Assembly (NCBI GenBank): GCA_021014945.1
Contig: MU266737.1
Location: forward strand, 1-17,921
Length of the DNA: 17,921 nucleotides
Reading direction: 5' to 3'
Origin: Leucogyrophana mollusca
Taxonomy: Eukaryota > Basidiomycota > Agaricomycetes > Boletales
Part shown: piece after piece, positions 1 through 9,104 of the stretch
Numbering within the stretch: the first letter of the stretch is position 1
How the letters are laid out: each line of letters opens with the position of its first letter
Position numbers and translations under genes: made by a program
The notes under the pieces: generated by a model
Told to the model about the DNA's origin: nothing
Databases searched by the model: none
The model's input: only the letters and a program-made list of their open reading frames with translations

Positions 1-508
1 AATGTAACCCTTGTCACACTACGTTGCTCTTTAAGGTAAGCCTAGTGTTCGTGTGAGCGCATTGCATGTCCCTTGAAAAAATACCTTTGCCTAGGAGATG
101 ATCGATGAACCTTGCTGGCCTCCCTGATGTACCATTTCCCGTACTTTGCTCCCAAAGTAAAAATTTCCAAGTCCCTTGGATGTAGGGCTTAGAAAAGGGC
201 ATCTGAATGTTATTCTGGCAAGTGGGTCTCTGCCTGTGCCACTAGGTCATGCAAATGCTACTCAATAATTGTTTCTTACCTTCTGATTCTCGGCACTAGG
301 ACGGAACCCAAAGATCACAATCATAACACATTAGTAAGCAGTGTTACCACGCCGCCCGGTGCTCACGCTCTCAACAGCGCTCACACAGTATCACGACAAT
401 GTCTGTTTGCAGCGACCGAGGGAGGTTTCTCTCTCCTTACTTTTATGTTATCGGGGAAGACGTATTTGTAGCTAAAGTGATGTTGTTAGGTTCCGAACTT
501 CAGTCAGC
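1..508. other. Left-edge stretch without a supported gene
   Basis: I see no reading frame with a credible start, intron structure or family resemblance here. A 62-codon frame on the minus strand (14-202) is open, but it is short, unrecognised and cannot be joined to anything. The stretch may be intergenic, or the edge of a gene lying mostly outside the window. Confidence 0.4.
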
Positions 509-708
509 ATGAATAAAAACTTACTTTGCCACCGCTGGCGGAAGATGGTGAAGTTTGTTTCGCTGTCGCCGTATGGGAAATGTTTGCCTCGTGATGGGCA
601 ATTCCTAATGAACGCGGTAAGACATGATCGGGAGTACAGACCAACTCTAACTCACATCATGTTCGAGCTGTAAACCAGGGCGGATACCCATCCGAATGTA
701 GAAGGTGA
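509..708 (+). CDS. Candidate two-exon small protein, 45 aa
   Basis: An ATG at 509 opens a 36-codon exon ending at 616. A well-formed intron follows at 617-678 (62 nt, donor GTAAGA, internal CTAACTCA branch-like site, acceptor CCAG). Splicing keeps the frame and gives ten more codons to a TGA at 706-708. The product is basic and Trp/Lys-rich near its start (HRWRKMVKFVSLSP). I do not recognise it. The intron is the main evidence. The exon could instead be a fragment of a larger decayed gene, because the text around FVSLSPYGKCL is vaguely like a beta-propeller strand. Confidence 0.25.
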
Positions 709-748
709 CCAGTTTGCGGGGTTCCTTCATTAATGTAAAAACTGAGTG

Positions 749-1059
749 ATGAAAGAGAGGCAGAGGCGTAAGATCGACAACGACCGGGCGCTGTGGATGG
801 ATAATATAGGCGGATCGAACGAGCGGATATGTATTCTGGAAGAGTGGATGAGCACGATGAACCTGGCTACCTTATATACCGGCCACGACCAAGTGGCGGT
901 AAGCATTCTTTGTCTGAATTTACTAAAGGTACAAAGGTCGAAGAAATGGCAAACTTACAAAGGGAAGTGACATTGGCCAGACGTTCAACATCTGCGTTAC
1001 TATTGCCCAGCCAACGACGTGATCTTGACCGACTTTCCATGATGCATTGTGTATACTAA
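749..1059 (+). CDS. Candidate small charged protein, weakly supported
   Basis: An ATG at 749 opens a 50-codon exon rich in Lys/Arg/Glu/Asp (KERQRRKIDNDRALWMD). A donor GTAAGC lies at 899. Using the acceptor at 935-936 removes a 38-nt intron containing TTTACTAAAG and joins in frame to a second open stretch (VEEMANLQREVTLARR) ending at TAA 1057-1059. An intron of 38 nt is shorter than the others in this window, so the join is doubtful. I recognise no family, and the two halves may be unrelated chance frames. Confidence 0.18.
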
Positions 1060-1355
1060 GAATCGGTGAACTCGGCCACTGAGGTCACGGTCTGGAGGCG
1101 CAGTATTTTGTTTGACGTGCTCTGGACAACAAACAAAGGCGGCAAACGAAGGAAACCGAAGCTCCCGGCGCTCTAAGCGGAAATATTATGAACATTACAG
1201 TTACACTTTTCAATAAATATGTTGGCCACTTTGTGAACAGGCCCCTAGCATAGTAAAGGACACAATACAATATGTACGTTTTGACACAATCTGTTTCCCA
1301 ACCATCAGGAACATCGAATGCGCCATTGCCAGGAGAGCGACAAACCTCAAAGCCA

Positions 1356-2530
1356 TCAAAGCCCGAAAAAATCGAAATTGGGGTTATCGTAGCTACCAGT
1401 CCTACCCCATACGCGGTCCTCCCAATCCCAGTAGCTTAGCACACTGTGGGCGGTCCCAAAGTTATACCAAATCGTTAAGTGCCGCAACGAAGGGTGATGG
1501 ATGTTCATAGAGGAAGTCCATCCCTGCACGAGCTGCCGCTCGTCGTTAACGTTCCCAGGCACGGGCACCAAGGAAGCTGATGTTTGCAAGGCAAGGGAGT
1601 TGAGACAAGGCAAGCGACGGAGATCTCGGGCCCACTGAATGACGTCATTCCAAGCACGTCTGTTGGATACCCTGCGTGGCTACTCACGAACGGTCCATCA
1701 GTGGGAAAGAACAAAAACTGATATTGATAGAAGAGCTAACCATATTCTGCAGCGGGGTCTCTTTGAGTACCAAAGCAACAAGGGCGGGAGTTGCAGAAAC
1801 AACACGTCGTAGGAGATCATGATGGGTGGGATCAAAGGGCAGGTGGAGGACTGTAATGGCAGCGGATGTAGTCGATAAGGCGGCCAGGAAGTCCACCAGT
1901 GGTACAATACCGTCGTGCTGTCCCTCGTATGTAGCCGAGACACACACAGGACAGGAAACCTGTGACGTCGGATAATAATGGCATGTCCGCCGCCTCTAAG
2001 GCGCAGGGCTGGGGCTTCCTAGAGCAGCGGCCCACGCTGAGATACTGTACTTTGGGGTGCTCTTGCAGAAATTCAGCAAGGACGGAATGTGGCGCGTTGG
2101 AGCGAAGATACAAGAGCCGGTCAAACCGAAGTCCTCGCAAGATACGACCCCAACCTGCAATAGAGAGTCAAGGAAGAACGAGCTCCAGATCTGTGAGTCT
2201 CTTAGAGCGCGCTAGGCACTGCCGCAGTTTAGTGAGAGGGACTCCGGATTGCTCTAAGATGATGTGAAGAGATTCGACGCCGCTTAAGATGGCTTTCTTG
2301 TGTTTTGCCGCCGCCAGGAAGCTATCCAGCTTTGTGATTGTGGGGATGAACACCAATTGCTGGAGATTGTCGTAAGCTTGAGATGACAGACGAGATCGCA
2401 ATGAGCATACCTGGACCTTCATGGCAAGCGCCGCCTTTCACACAAACATTCAGTACCGCTATCTCAACGAGATGCACAAGACCGTTACCTCTTTGACCTC
2501 CTTCTCAACCTGTCTACGTGTGGAAACCAT
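1356..2530 (-). pseudogene. LRR/F-box-like basidiomycete family protein, broken
   Basis: Read on the minus strand from ATG 2530, the exons are 2530-2489, 2434-2411, 2359-1741 and 1679-1356. The introns are 2435-2488 (54 nt), 2360-2410 (51 nt, optional because it is in frame) and 1680-1740 (61 nt). The product has leucine-rich stretches (LTDLELVLP, LRGLRFDRLLYLRSN) and a C-terminal block (WARDLRRLPCL, HPSLRHLTIWY, VLSYW) that resembles a large Agaricomycete family of F-box/LRR-like proteins. That assignment is from memory. No F-box itself is visible at the N-terminus. Two lesions: an in-frame TGA at 2168-2170 directly after LELVLP, and a frameshift near 1950-1972 where about seven extra bases separate SDVT from PVCVSATYEG. 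No ordinary intron removes either one. The reading frame is otherwise open on both sides, so this looks like a young pseudogene. Confidence 0.62.
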
Positions 2531-4422
2531 GATAAGCACGCAAATCTTAGAAATAAGGGACAATGGGAGCTGGGGAGAGAACTGAGTGGTAGTTTGTGTC
2601 AAAGAAGAGGATGCCCTACGGAGGTGCCTCTCGATCCTTTGTCCAAAACACGCCCCCTGGGATTCCCGTTTTGGTAAACAGAGTTATGAAGACCGATAGC
2701 GATGACCCAGTGAAAGATGTTGACGATGTGACATGAACCTCCGAGAAAAGCGTATAACGATTGCGAGAAGAGCAAACTACCCAACCCTGTTGACGATGAT
2801 CTCCACTGAGGGCTAAAAAGCGCAGATGGAAGTCATATTATGGCTCGTCAGTAGCGTGATTTGGAAGCGAGGATGGAGAACAAACACAGGGTATCATTGC
2901 TTGGAGGCGATATTTCCAGTCCGCAGTGAAAAGTGATCGTGTTGGATCGGATTTGTGGGCCTGAAGGGGCATGTCGTTCGCGTCGCCATACTTGCTTTTT
3001 CTCTGGTGGCCACATAGCAAGAGCTACAGCTTAGACATGCGAGTACCAGTTGGAACTTGGAAGCAGCCAGTTGCTTCAGTTTCAGAAGATGTGGAGGTAC
3101 AAGAAGTCTCAGCCCCAGGCTGGCCAAACTAGGACACGCTCGGACCCACAATTCCGGGCCGGACCGGGATGCTCACTATTGTGGATTCCTCACTGCTGTG
3201 CAGCCAACGCGCCGACTCATCCCATCCATCTTTCGTCAAAAAGCACAGGTCATATAATTATTCATCAATAACGGACTCACGACTCTACCACGACCCAATA
3301 CCATAACAGCGATCCTTACTCAAACCGCCGGAGCCTTCTGGTGAGTTCAACATTTGGAGATTGAATGTGACCTGATGTTGGATTAGACCAGAAATGATGA
3401 GACAGCGTGGTGACTTCTTGCGTATGAGTTCAGCTCATGTGAGGAGTGCCTCCTTCTCTTTCTGACACCTGTTCGTCTATATATCGACCTTGTGTCGCCC
3501 CAAATCGAGTGGCTCTGCGTCCGCTTCCCTATGACAACATTCCTCTAATTTGGTAATTCGGTCTCCCGTGCAAGCGTGAGACAGACGACGCCGTGGAGGA
3601 GCAGCCGCGCGCCAAGCGGCATGCTATCGTTGATCACTGCTATGGACGCTCCCTTCACGTGCCCCAGGCGCACCATCATTCAAACCGCACAATGGTGTGT
3701 ACTTCGCATTGATCTCTCGCACGTACCCATGGCTGATTGGCACCGACAACGCAAGGTTTACGCGCCGCTCCGTCCCAGCCTAACACCACGAACGCACCGC
3801 CCGACGGGGACAACTTTGGCCAGTGGGGGGTGGCACTTTCCGTGGGAGAAGGAAAAGATGCTGCAGTCGATGGCCACTACCCACAAACCTGCTTTTGTCA
3901 TAGATTTATGCAAACACAAGCGCTGTCGTGAGCAGCAAAGTTAGACTCCCGCATGATGAGGATGCGTGCTTCATCGTACTACTGCACCATCGTACTACAA
4001 GGCAACATAATCCGGGGATCCAAAGGTGCGCGGATCACAAGGGATCACGTCGCTGGCGAGGATCAAAGTGCCCAATATCCCTCAAAGAGGCGCCCTAGTG
4101 TGGCCTGTACGACTCGGACAACCCGGTCCCCCACTTCCGGCAGCTGCATCACTCCAGCGTTTATAATCTCTCCCCCCAGCACAACCCCTCTCGCCAGCAC
4201 CGCACGCAGTTCGAAGTACCCTGCACTCCCCCCAACTCGACCCAAAAATACGCGAGCAACAGAAATATTACGACTATGCACCAAGGACAGTCAAGATCAT
4301 TCTATACGAACGGCATGAGTTTGGCATGAATGAAAGGAATTTACACGCACAGCACGTACAGTTAGGCAGCCGCGGCGGTTGACGACTGGGATCGGCTTGA
4401 GGCCCATGTCAAGCCTGTTCGT
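2531..4422. other. Unresolved stretch with no confident gene
   Basis: Only short frames are present. The best isolated signal is an intron-like element at 3341-3391 (GTGAGT donor, CCTGATG branch-like site, CAG acceptor, 51 nt) whose flanking frames I could not extend into a gene. Around 3560-3940 several overlapping plus frames are open. One reads KRETDDAVEEQPRAKRHAI, typical of a disordered charged region, but no start-to-stop model holds. On the minus strand at 4063-4284 a Val/Gly/Leu-rich frame is open (FELRAVLARGVVLGGEIINA), more coding-like than its plus-strand counterpart, but unrecognised. Confidence 0.4.
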
Positions 4423-4658
4423 ACTTGCCTCTGAATGTGGGTCCGCCGGGTTTTCAACGTGCAGAAGATTGTTGAATGCATCTTGGATGAACAAATTATG
4501 GTTTCGAACAACCAGGGGAATCTACGTACAGAATGAATTGTTAATTTTGAATCAAAAAACTCACAACCACTTACTTGCCTCTAAACATGGGTCCGCCAGG
4601 TTTTCAACGCGCAGAAGATTGTTAGATTCATCCCGCAAGAAAAAGCCATGGTTTCGAA
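4423..4658 (-). repeat. Duplicated exon-like unit, two 86-bp copies
   Basis: 4423-4508 and 4573-4658 are direct copies offset by exactly 150 bp with substitutions but no insertions or deletions. On the minus strand both copies stay open and give related peptides, with shared core NNLL-VEN-ADP--EAS and a shared RNH start. The upstream copy on that strand is followed by a GTAAGT donor and a GTAG acceptor 53 nt later. This looks like tandem duplication of a coding exon plus flanking intron in an unidentified minus-strand gene. The joined frame is off by one base with the splice sites I can see, so I do not propose a full gene. Confidence 0.55.
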
Positions 4659-5099
4659 TGTAGGTCAAATGCGGAGGATTGACAGCAAGGGACATTCCTG
4701 TCCGAGAAGAGGGGTGATCAAGTTACGAGGTAGTATTGATGGCATTGATGGCATTGTCGATATATAAGCAGTTGAGCAGCGACCTTTGTTTAACGTCAGT
4801 GCTCTCTCTCGAGTCACATCGTGGCAGCCTCGTGTAGTGGATGGCCTTCTTAAGTGATATGCACCTGAACGCATGATCGACCCTTTGATCAATCACAATA
4901 AGTCAATCGAGAAACCCCAGATATGGACCACGAATGCATGATCAACCCTTTGATCAATCACAATAAGTCAACGAACGAACGGTATTCTTTGTTTCGACAG
5001 TGAAAGCCTTATATCGACGAAGCGTACGATTGCTATGCATAAGAGAGACACGAACTTCATTGTGTTCCGTACGATGGGATATGAAAGAAAAGATTCGAA
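4659..5099. other. Intergenic stretch, nothing further supported
   Basis: No convincing coding sequence was found. It contains a short GATGGCATT microrepeat near 4738-4755, a TATATAAG string near 4761-4768 and the 36-bp direct repeat listed separately. It lies just beyond the 3' end of the minus-strand transmembrane gene and probably includes its terminator region; I could not pick out a specific polyadenylation signal. Confidence 0.35.
4871..4971. repeat. 36-bp direct repeat pair
   Basis: 4871-4906 and 4936-4971 are near-identical 36-bp copies (one mismatch, a G/A at a CG versus CA site), 65 bp apart. Each contains the 8-bp palindrome TTGATCAA. The spacer is unrelated. Short palindromic direct repeats like this can be binding sites, replication-slippage products or remnants of an element. 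The sequence alone does not decide. Confidence 0.75.
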
Positions 5100-6039
5100 T
5101 TACTCGGTGTTCCCCAACTGTCTCGCACTGCCCCGATCTCTGTCCCTTCCTGTCGCAATGCCTCTAGCCTCATCGCTGCTCGCCCTGAGATTTTCCAAAC
5201 CACTTGTTACAGCAGCGATGAAGGTCTCCAGAGGAATATTTTCAGCGGCGCGAGGGTTTGTGGCGAGAGCATGCAGATTATGCACCTTATTTTCTACGTC
5301 GTGCAGCTCATGATGAGCACTCAGGACCACACGGGAAGCGATGGAGCGATAGCTGGTGATCTGCTTGAGCGAATGAATTTGCGCGTCTAGCCGAGCCAGT
5401 TGCTTGCGATGCATTCCCAAAGATGTCAAGAGGTTCCCAAGGACGCCTGCCTTAGCCTGGAAAAGCCCTTGAGCTTCAGCTGCGACAAGATCACGGATCT
5501 TATCGAGGCCGCCTTCAACGCGATCAAGGCCGGCATCAAGGCGGGCAATCCTTGAGATAAGCGATTCCATAGCGGACTGGAAGGCATGCGAAGTGTAGCT
5601 AGATGCTTGCGAAATACTTTGGCGAGATGAAAGACAGTATGACGGCTCCAACCAGTTTGATTCCAACCAGTTCCCGACGAGTGAGCAGTACCCAGAGGCA
5701 AAACACACGTTGGAGTGTTGAGACCGAAGTAGCCGGAGGAGATTATCGTTCATGACGAGCACACTAGCTAAGACGTCAGAAATAGCAGCGAAAGGAGATA
5801 GACAGCACTCACGTGTCAACCGTGCCTTGTACCTGATTGTGCAAGGCTCGAGATGCATCCTTCGCTTCGCTTGCAAGGGCAAGGAATTCGTTCACTATCA
5901 CATCGCGGGAGCCGAGGTTACTACCTTTCACAAGAAGAATGAGATCGTCGATAGATAGGCGCGCCTCTGTCAAACCATGCGATAACGAGAGTGCGTTGAC
6001 AGAGTCTGAGACAAGCCCATCCAAGCCGTTGAACTGCAT
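5100..6039 (-). CDS. Basidiomycete transmembrane/coiled-coil family protein
   Basis: On the minus strand the frame runs from ATG 6039 to 5813. It is interrupted by a 49-nt intron at 5764-5812 (donor GTGAGT, acceptor CTAG) and continues from 5763 to TAA at 5100, giving 296 aa. Conserved-looking blocks in order are LTEARLSIDDLILLVKGS, QGTVDTVLVMND, a long helical region with regular Leu/Ala spacing, SYRSIASRVVLSAHHELHD, and ENIPLETF near the C-terminus. These match, from memory, a family often labelled only transmembrane protein in Agaricomycetes, with an N-terminal membrane region and a coiled-coil body. An optional 75-nt in-frame intron at 5617-5691 would shorten it to 271 aa. The frame stays open upstream to 6198 with hydrophobic text but has no ATG there, so a further 5' exon is possible. 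The frame is not broken. Function unknown. Confidence 0.72.
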
Positions 6040-6306
6040 ACCCACAATACCCACAGCGGCAGGTGGCGGAAGCCCGCGGCCAAGTTGAATATAACGACAG
6101 ATGGCGAAGTTCGAGAGGGAGGGTATATAGCATGCAACGTCCAAAATCCAGAGCCCATGCGAGCAGGCTTGGATCAGGAAACCCCATAAGCAGCACACTG
6201 CTGCCGCAAGAAGGACAAGGATTCAGTATGTCGGTAGATTTGGACGGACAACATCCCAGAGCAGACGCATTGTAGAATTGTATGTCAGGCATGGTTGAGG
6301 GATCGG

Positions 6307-6314
6307 TTTATATA
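6307..6314 (-). promoter_or_regulatory. TATA-box-like element TATATAAA
   Basis: On the minus strand TATATAAA lies 15 bp upstream of an ATG at 6292 and about 270 bp upstream of the ATG at 6039 used for the transmembrane gene. The spacing to 6292 is too short for that ATG to lie in the transcript if initiation is about 30 bp downstream, which favours a later start codon. The same bases include the TAA of a small upstream candidate gene. Confidence 0.35.
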
Positions 6315-6564
6315 TGCCTCCGGAATGCAGTGAGTGGCGTGGTGCCAACAAAGCCGTCAAAGGGCAAAAGCGCCTGACAATCAAACAAAGAGCGTCAAAG
6401 GGCAATGGTGAGAATAGGTTCAGTCCCAATTATGAAATACTTACTTCAATATTGGCCCGACCTTCAGCCCAGGGCAAAGTTGTCACGGGGTCTACAGAGG
6501 GGCATCAAGAGGAGCAGTTTCTGGGGCATTGGATCATGGAGCGCGTACCTTGGGATTGATCCAT
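6308..6564 (-). CDS. Candidate three-exon mini-gene, 42 aa
   Basis: Minus-strand exons 6564-6549, 6491-6445 and 6373-6308 are joined by introns of 57 nt (6492-6548, GTACGC to TGTAG) and 71 nt (6374-6444, GTAAGT to GTCAG). The splices keep one frame from ATG to TAA. The product reads MDQSQDPVTTLPWAEG at its start and ends FRRHI. No family is recognised. The frame also runs open upstream of the ATG, so these could be internal exons of a longer gene. Two consecutive frame-preserving splices are the main support. Confidence 0.32.
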
Positions 6565-6859
6565 ATCGACGTCGCCCGATACACCCCGCAACATCAAGAG
6601 TACCAGGTTGAGAGTTGGGACGAGTTTGGAGTGTCGGGAGATGATATTGGGATTCTCAGGCGGGGGAGGACACGTGCGGAAGTCGTGGAGGATATACAAT
6701 ACAGACAATCTTGAGATGGTGAAGAGTCGGTGGGGACCAAGCGACAATCGCCAAGCGTCAATCGGGCCCAGTAAGTCACCAGTCGATAATTGGCAGTCGC
6801 AGTCGCAGTGGCTGAACGCACTGATTGTTTGGCATTGTTTTTCTCCTGGGCTTCAATCC
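6565..6859. other. Short intergenic stretch, no gene supported
   Basis: Only shadow-like short frames occur. A minor GCAGTC microrepeat lies near 6793-6808. The stretch separates the minus-strand genes on the left from the plus-strand leader duplication on the right, and could hold divergent promoters. Confidence 0.3.
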
Positions 6860-7118
6860 CTCACCAACCTTACCTATCGATAACACCCGCTTTCTACCGT
6901 GAGCATCGTCTGTTCTTTGGTTGCCTTGATCATTTACTAACGAAGAGATTTTAGTTAACTATGGCGTCCTCACCAACCTTACCTATTCCATGACGCTCAC
7001 AATAGGGCTACTGTCGCTTTCTACCGTGAGCATCGTCTCTTTCGTTGGCTTGATCATTTACTAACGAAGAGATTTCAGTTTTGATTTTAGTTTGCTATGG
7101 ATTACTAACGAAGATCAG
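6860..7118 (+). repeat. Tandemly duplicated leader module with intact introns
   Basis: Two copies start with the same 18 bases (6860-6877 and 6969-6986), share TTTCTACC just before a donor, and each hold a complete intron: 6899-6954 (56 nt) and 7026-7078 (53 nt). Both introns have GTGAGC donors, a perfect TACTAAC branch site and TTTTAG or TTTCAG acceptors. A third partial copy carries TTACTAACGAAGATCAG at 7102-7118. After the first intron comes an ATG (6961), and after the second another CTATGG context. This resembles a duplicated 5' leader or first exon of the gene starting near 7192, or of a lost relative. Confidence 0.7.
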
Positions 7119-7191
7119 CTCACTCCAACGCGCTCACGTGACTGACTGACGTCTGATCGTGATTGGGCTGAACAAAGCAACACCACGAGGC

Positions 7192-7885
7192 ATGGGAAGA
7201 ACCTTTATAATGAACGACCCGTTGTTTGATCCCCAATTTACTGCATTTCACTATCTCTACGTGACCATGAGGACCAACACTGGAAGTACTGAACCTCCCT
7301 CTTCCCGAATCCAAGCCGGTGAATCTGATGAGAGTCTCCTGCCTTCGTTAGTGGTAAATGCTTCTTCCTTGATACGCGAAGGCCACTCAATAATGTTTAT
7401 GCCAGGGCGACAGGGAGGAAGGTCTTGCACTAGGAACACTAGTCCTTGTAGAAGACCCCAGAGCTCCGACTTTGGTAAGTCGCACATGGCCTTGTCAATT
7501 GCTAACTCATATGGATTTCTAGCTGTTTCTCCATGCCCGAGGGGTGGCAGCCACGCGCGGGCCTGACAATCAGGTCATCGTAAAGCTCCGATGCGCTTGT
7601 GGCAGACTTCATTCGCATGTTGTCGTCGAGACCTCCAAACCGGGACCAGGCTCCGTTGTGCGTGACCTCCCGTTGTTGGGTAATTGCATACTGATGCTCA
7701 CATGCCACATGTCACTCCAGAGAACTCTCTTCTTCCTTGTACTACTGATCATAGTCGTCGTCATGGTCACCCATGCTACAGAGCTTGCTCATGCGGTTCA
7801 TACGGCCATCGACGCGGTCAAATTACTCGCCAAGATCGTTAAAAGAGTGGCTCTGTCGTGCTTACGTTGGGTGGTTATTGCCTGA
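7192..7885 (+). CDS. Small membrane protein, three exons, unknown family
   Basis: Exons are 7192-7353, 7406-7474 and 7523-7885. Introns are 7354-7405 (52 nt, GTAAAT to CCAG) and 7475-7522 (48 nt, GTAAGT, TTGCTAAC branch site, CTAG acceptor). All joins are phase 0, and the gene ends at TGA 7883-7885. From ATG 7192 the product is 197 aa. Downstream in-frame ATGs at 7210 and 7267 are alternative starts. The N-terminal third is polar and Ser/Glu-rich. The middle contains KLRCACGRLH, a Cys-pair motif. The C-terminal third has one strong membrane segment (TLFFLVLLIIVVVMV) followed by an amphipathic, basic helix (AVKLLAKIVKRV). A type II or tail-anchored membrane protein is plausible. The duplicated leader introns just upstream could be its 5' UTR. 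I recognise no homologue. Confidence 0.55.
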
Positions 7886-8130
7886 GATAAATTTATACAA
7901 TAAGAAAATTAATTATTTATATATATTAATATATATTTAGCTTAATTACAATAAATCTTCTTTTACTAATTATTTTTAATAAAGAATTATTTTAAAAATG
8001 TTTATTTTTCTAAACTGGATAAAAATTTAACTTTATAATAAAGATTAAAAATTAATGAATATTTAAATTAAAGGTGTAAGATAGGGTAGGTTTCATTAGT
8101 TAAAATATTATATAAAAACAATATTTGTGT
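7886..8130. other. Extremely AT-rich island
   Basis: Composition changes abruptly right after the stop codon at 7885. The bases 7921-7980 contain 6 G/C out of 60 and 7981-8040 contain 7 of 60, against near-balanced flanks. The island is full of TTAATTA, ATATATTAAT and AATAAA strings, with no open frame. It may be a 3' UTR/termination region that has become very AT-rich, or a nuclear insertion of mitochondrial intergenic DNA. Normal composition resumes by about 8130. Confidence 0.75.
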
Positions 8131-8365
8131 CAAACAAATAGCCGATTTCTGATTGCGCGTTTGCCATCTTGACTGAGACTCAGAGTATTGATGAGATCGA
8201 AGCTGGTGTTCCTAATCCGTTCAGGACGTGAGCGCGTGAGCCACGTGATTTCCATTCTACAAATGTGCTGCCGAACCCACTTTGATGCCAAACAGCCAAC
8301 GAACGGTTACCATTTGAGGGATTTGCCACCATTTCATCTAGTTTGTGCCAATTTCATTGTGTTTC

Positions 8366-9104
8366 ATGTCTCTCGCTAACATCCCATATCCAAGCGTGGA
8401 TGCGGGGTAAGACTACACCACAGAACTGGCTCGAGGACAGTTTCGACGCGATCCAATGGTTGACTGCTCTAATAGAATCCTGTCGTTGTCCACCGAATCA
8501 AAGATCTTGGGCCACATCTTATTCCTCAAAACCCAAGTCCATGTGAGTACCAATGCCTCAGGGTTGCGCTTACATCACAACGCATCTTATGCCTCCCAGA
8601 CAGCTACTTGATACGCTAGTTTCACATCTGAACACAACCCTCACCGCCCTTTCTACAGCCCTTGCGCTTCGAAACCAATTGTCTGAAGCAAAGGAAGGTG
8701 ACACACCGAATGCTACTCCGGTATATCTTGTGATTGTCCTCGGACCGACGATTGGGGCCGCAAAGTCACGCGTAATGATTGGTATACACGGTTTGGAGAC
8801 AAAGATCTGGGGGGAACGAGATGATATTACGCCGATCCATAACAACAATACCGAATTTGGCGGTGTTGACAGCGAGAGTGATGGCGAGAGCGACTCGGGT
8901 GGCATTGAGAGGGAATTGGACGACGATGAGGGTGAAGAACAAATGGACGGTCCCCCCGATAGCGACGACGAAAGCGATGCCACGCAGTCCGACCATTCAA
9001 AATCCTCGCTTCCACCGTCCCGCGGCCCATCCCCCAGCGAATCCTCATGCTCAACTTCCCCACCGCAGATCCATGCTCGGGACGTCTCCTTTCACGGACC
9101 CTAG
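8366..9104 (+). CDS. Acidic Ser/Asp-rich protein, three exons, unknown function
   Basis: Exons are 8366-8406, 8476-8542 and 8604-9104. Introns are 8407-8475 (69 nt, GTAAGA to AATAG) and 8543-8603 (61 nt, GTGAGT to CAGACAG, the second of two adjacent acceptors chosen because only it keeps the frame). The product starts MSLANIPYPSVDAG. It has a helical stretch (LLDTLVSHLNTTLTALS), then a compact hydrophobic block (VYLVIVLGPTIGAA), then a long acidic Asp/Glu/Ser tract and a Ser/Pro-rich tail. The alternative without the first intron also stays open, so the N-terminus is uncertain. A GTAAGT donor at about 9151 beyond the TAG at 9102-9104 hints that the original gene ran further. Family not recognised. 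The acidic tail suggests a nuclear or chromatin-type role only by composition. Confidence 0.5.

Noticed and set aside
1085..1270. Minus-strand frame past the end of the LRR/F-box-like gene
   Set aside because: It follows the natural TGA at 1356-1358, where the family usually ends soon after the SYW block, so it is read as 3' flank.
5100..5701. Plus and minus overlapping frames inside the transmembrane gene
   Set aside because: They contradict the conserved reading frame and the 49-nt intron and have no recognisable content.
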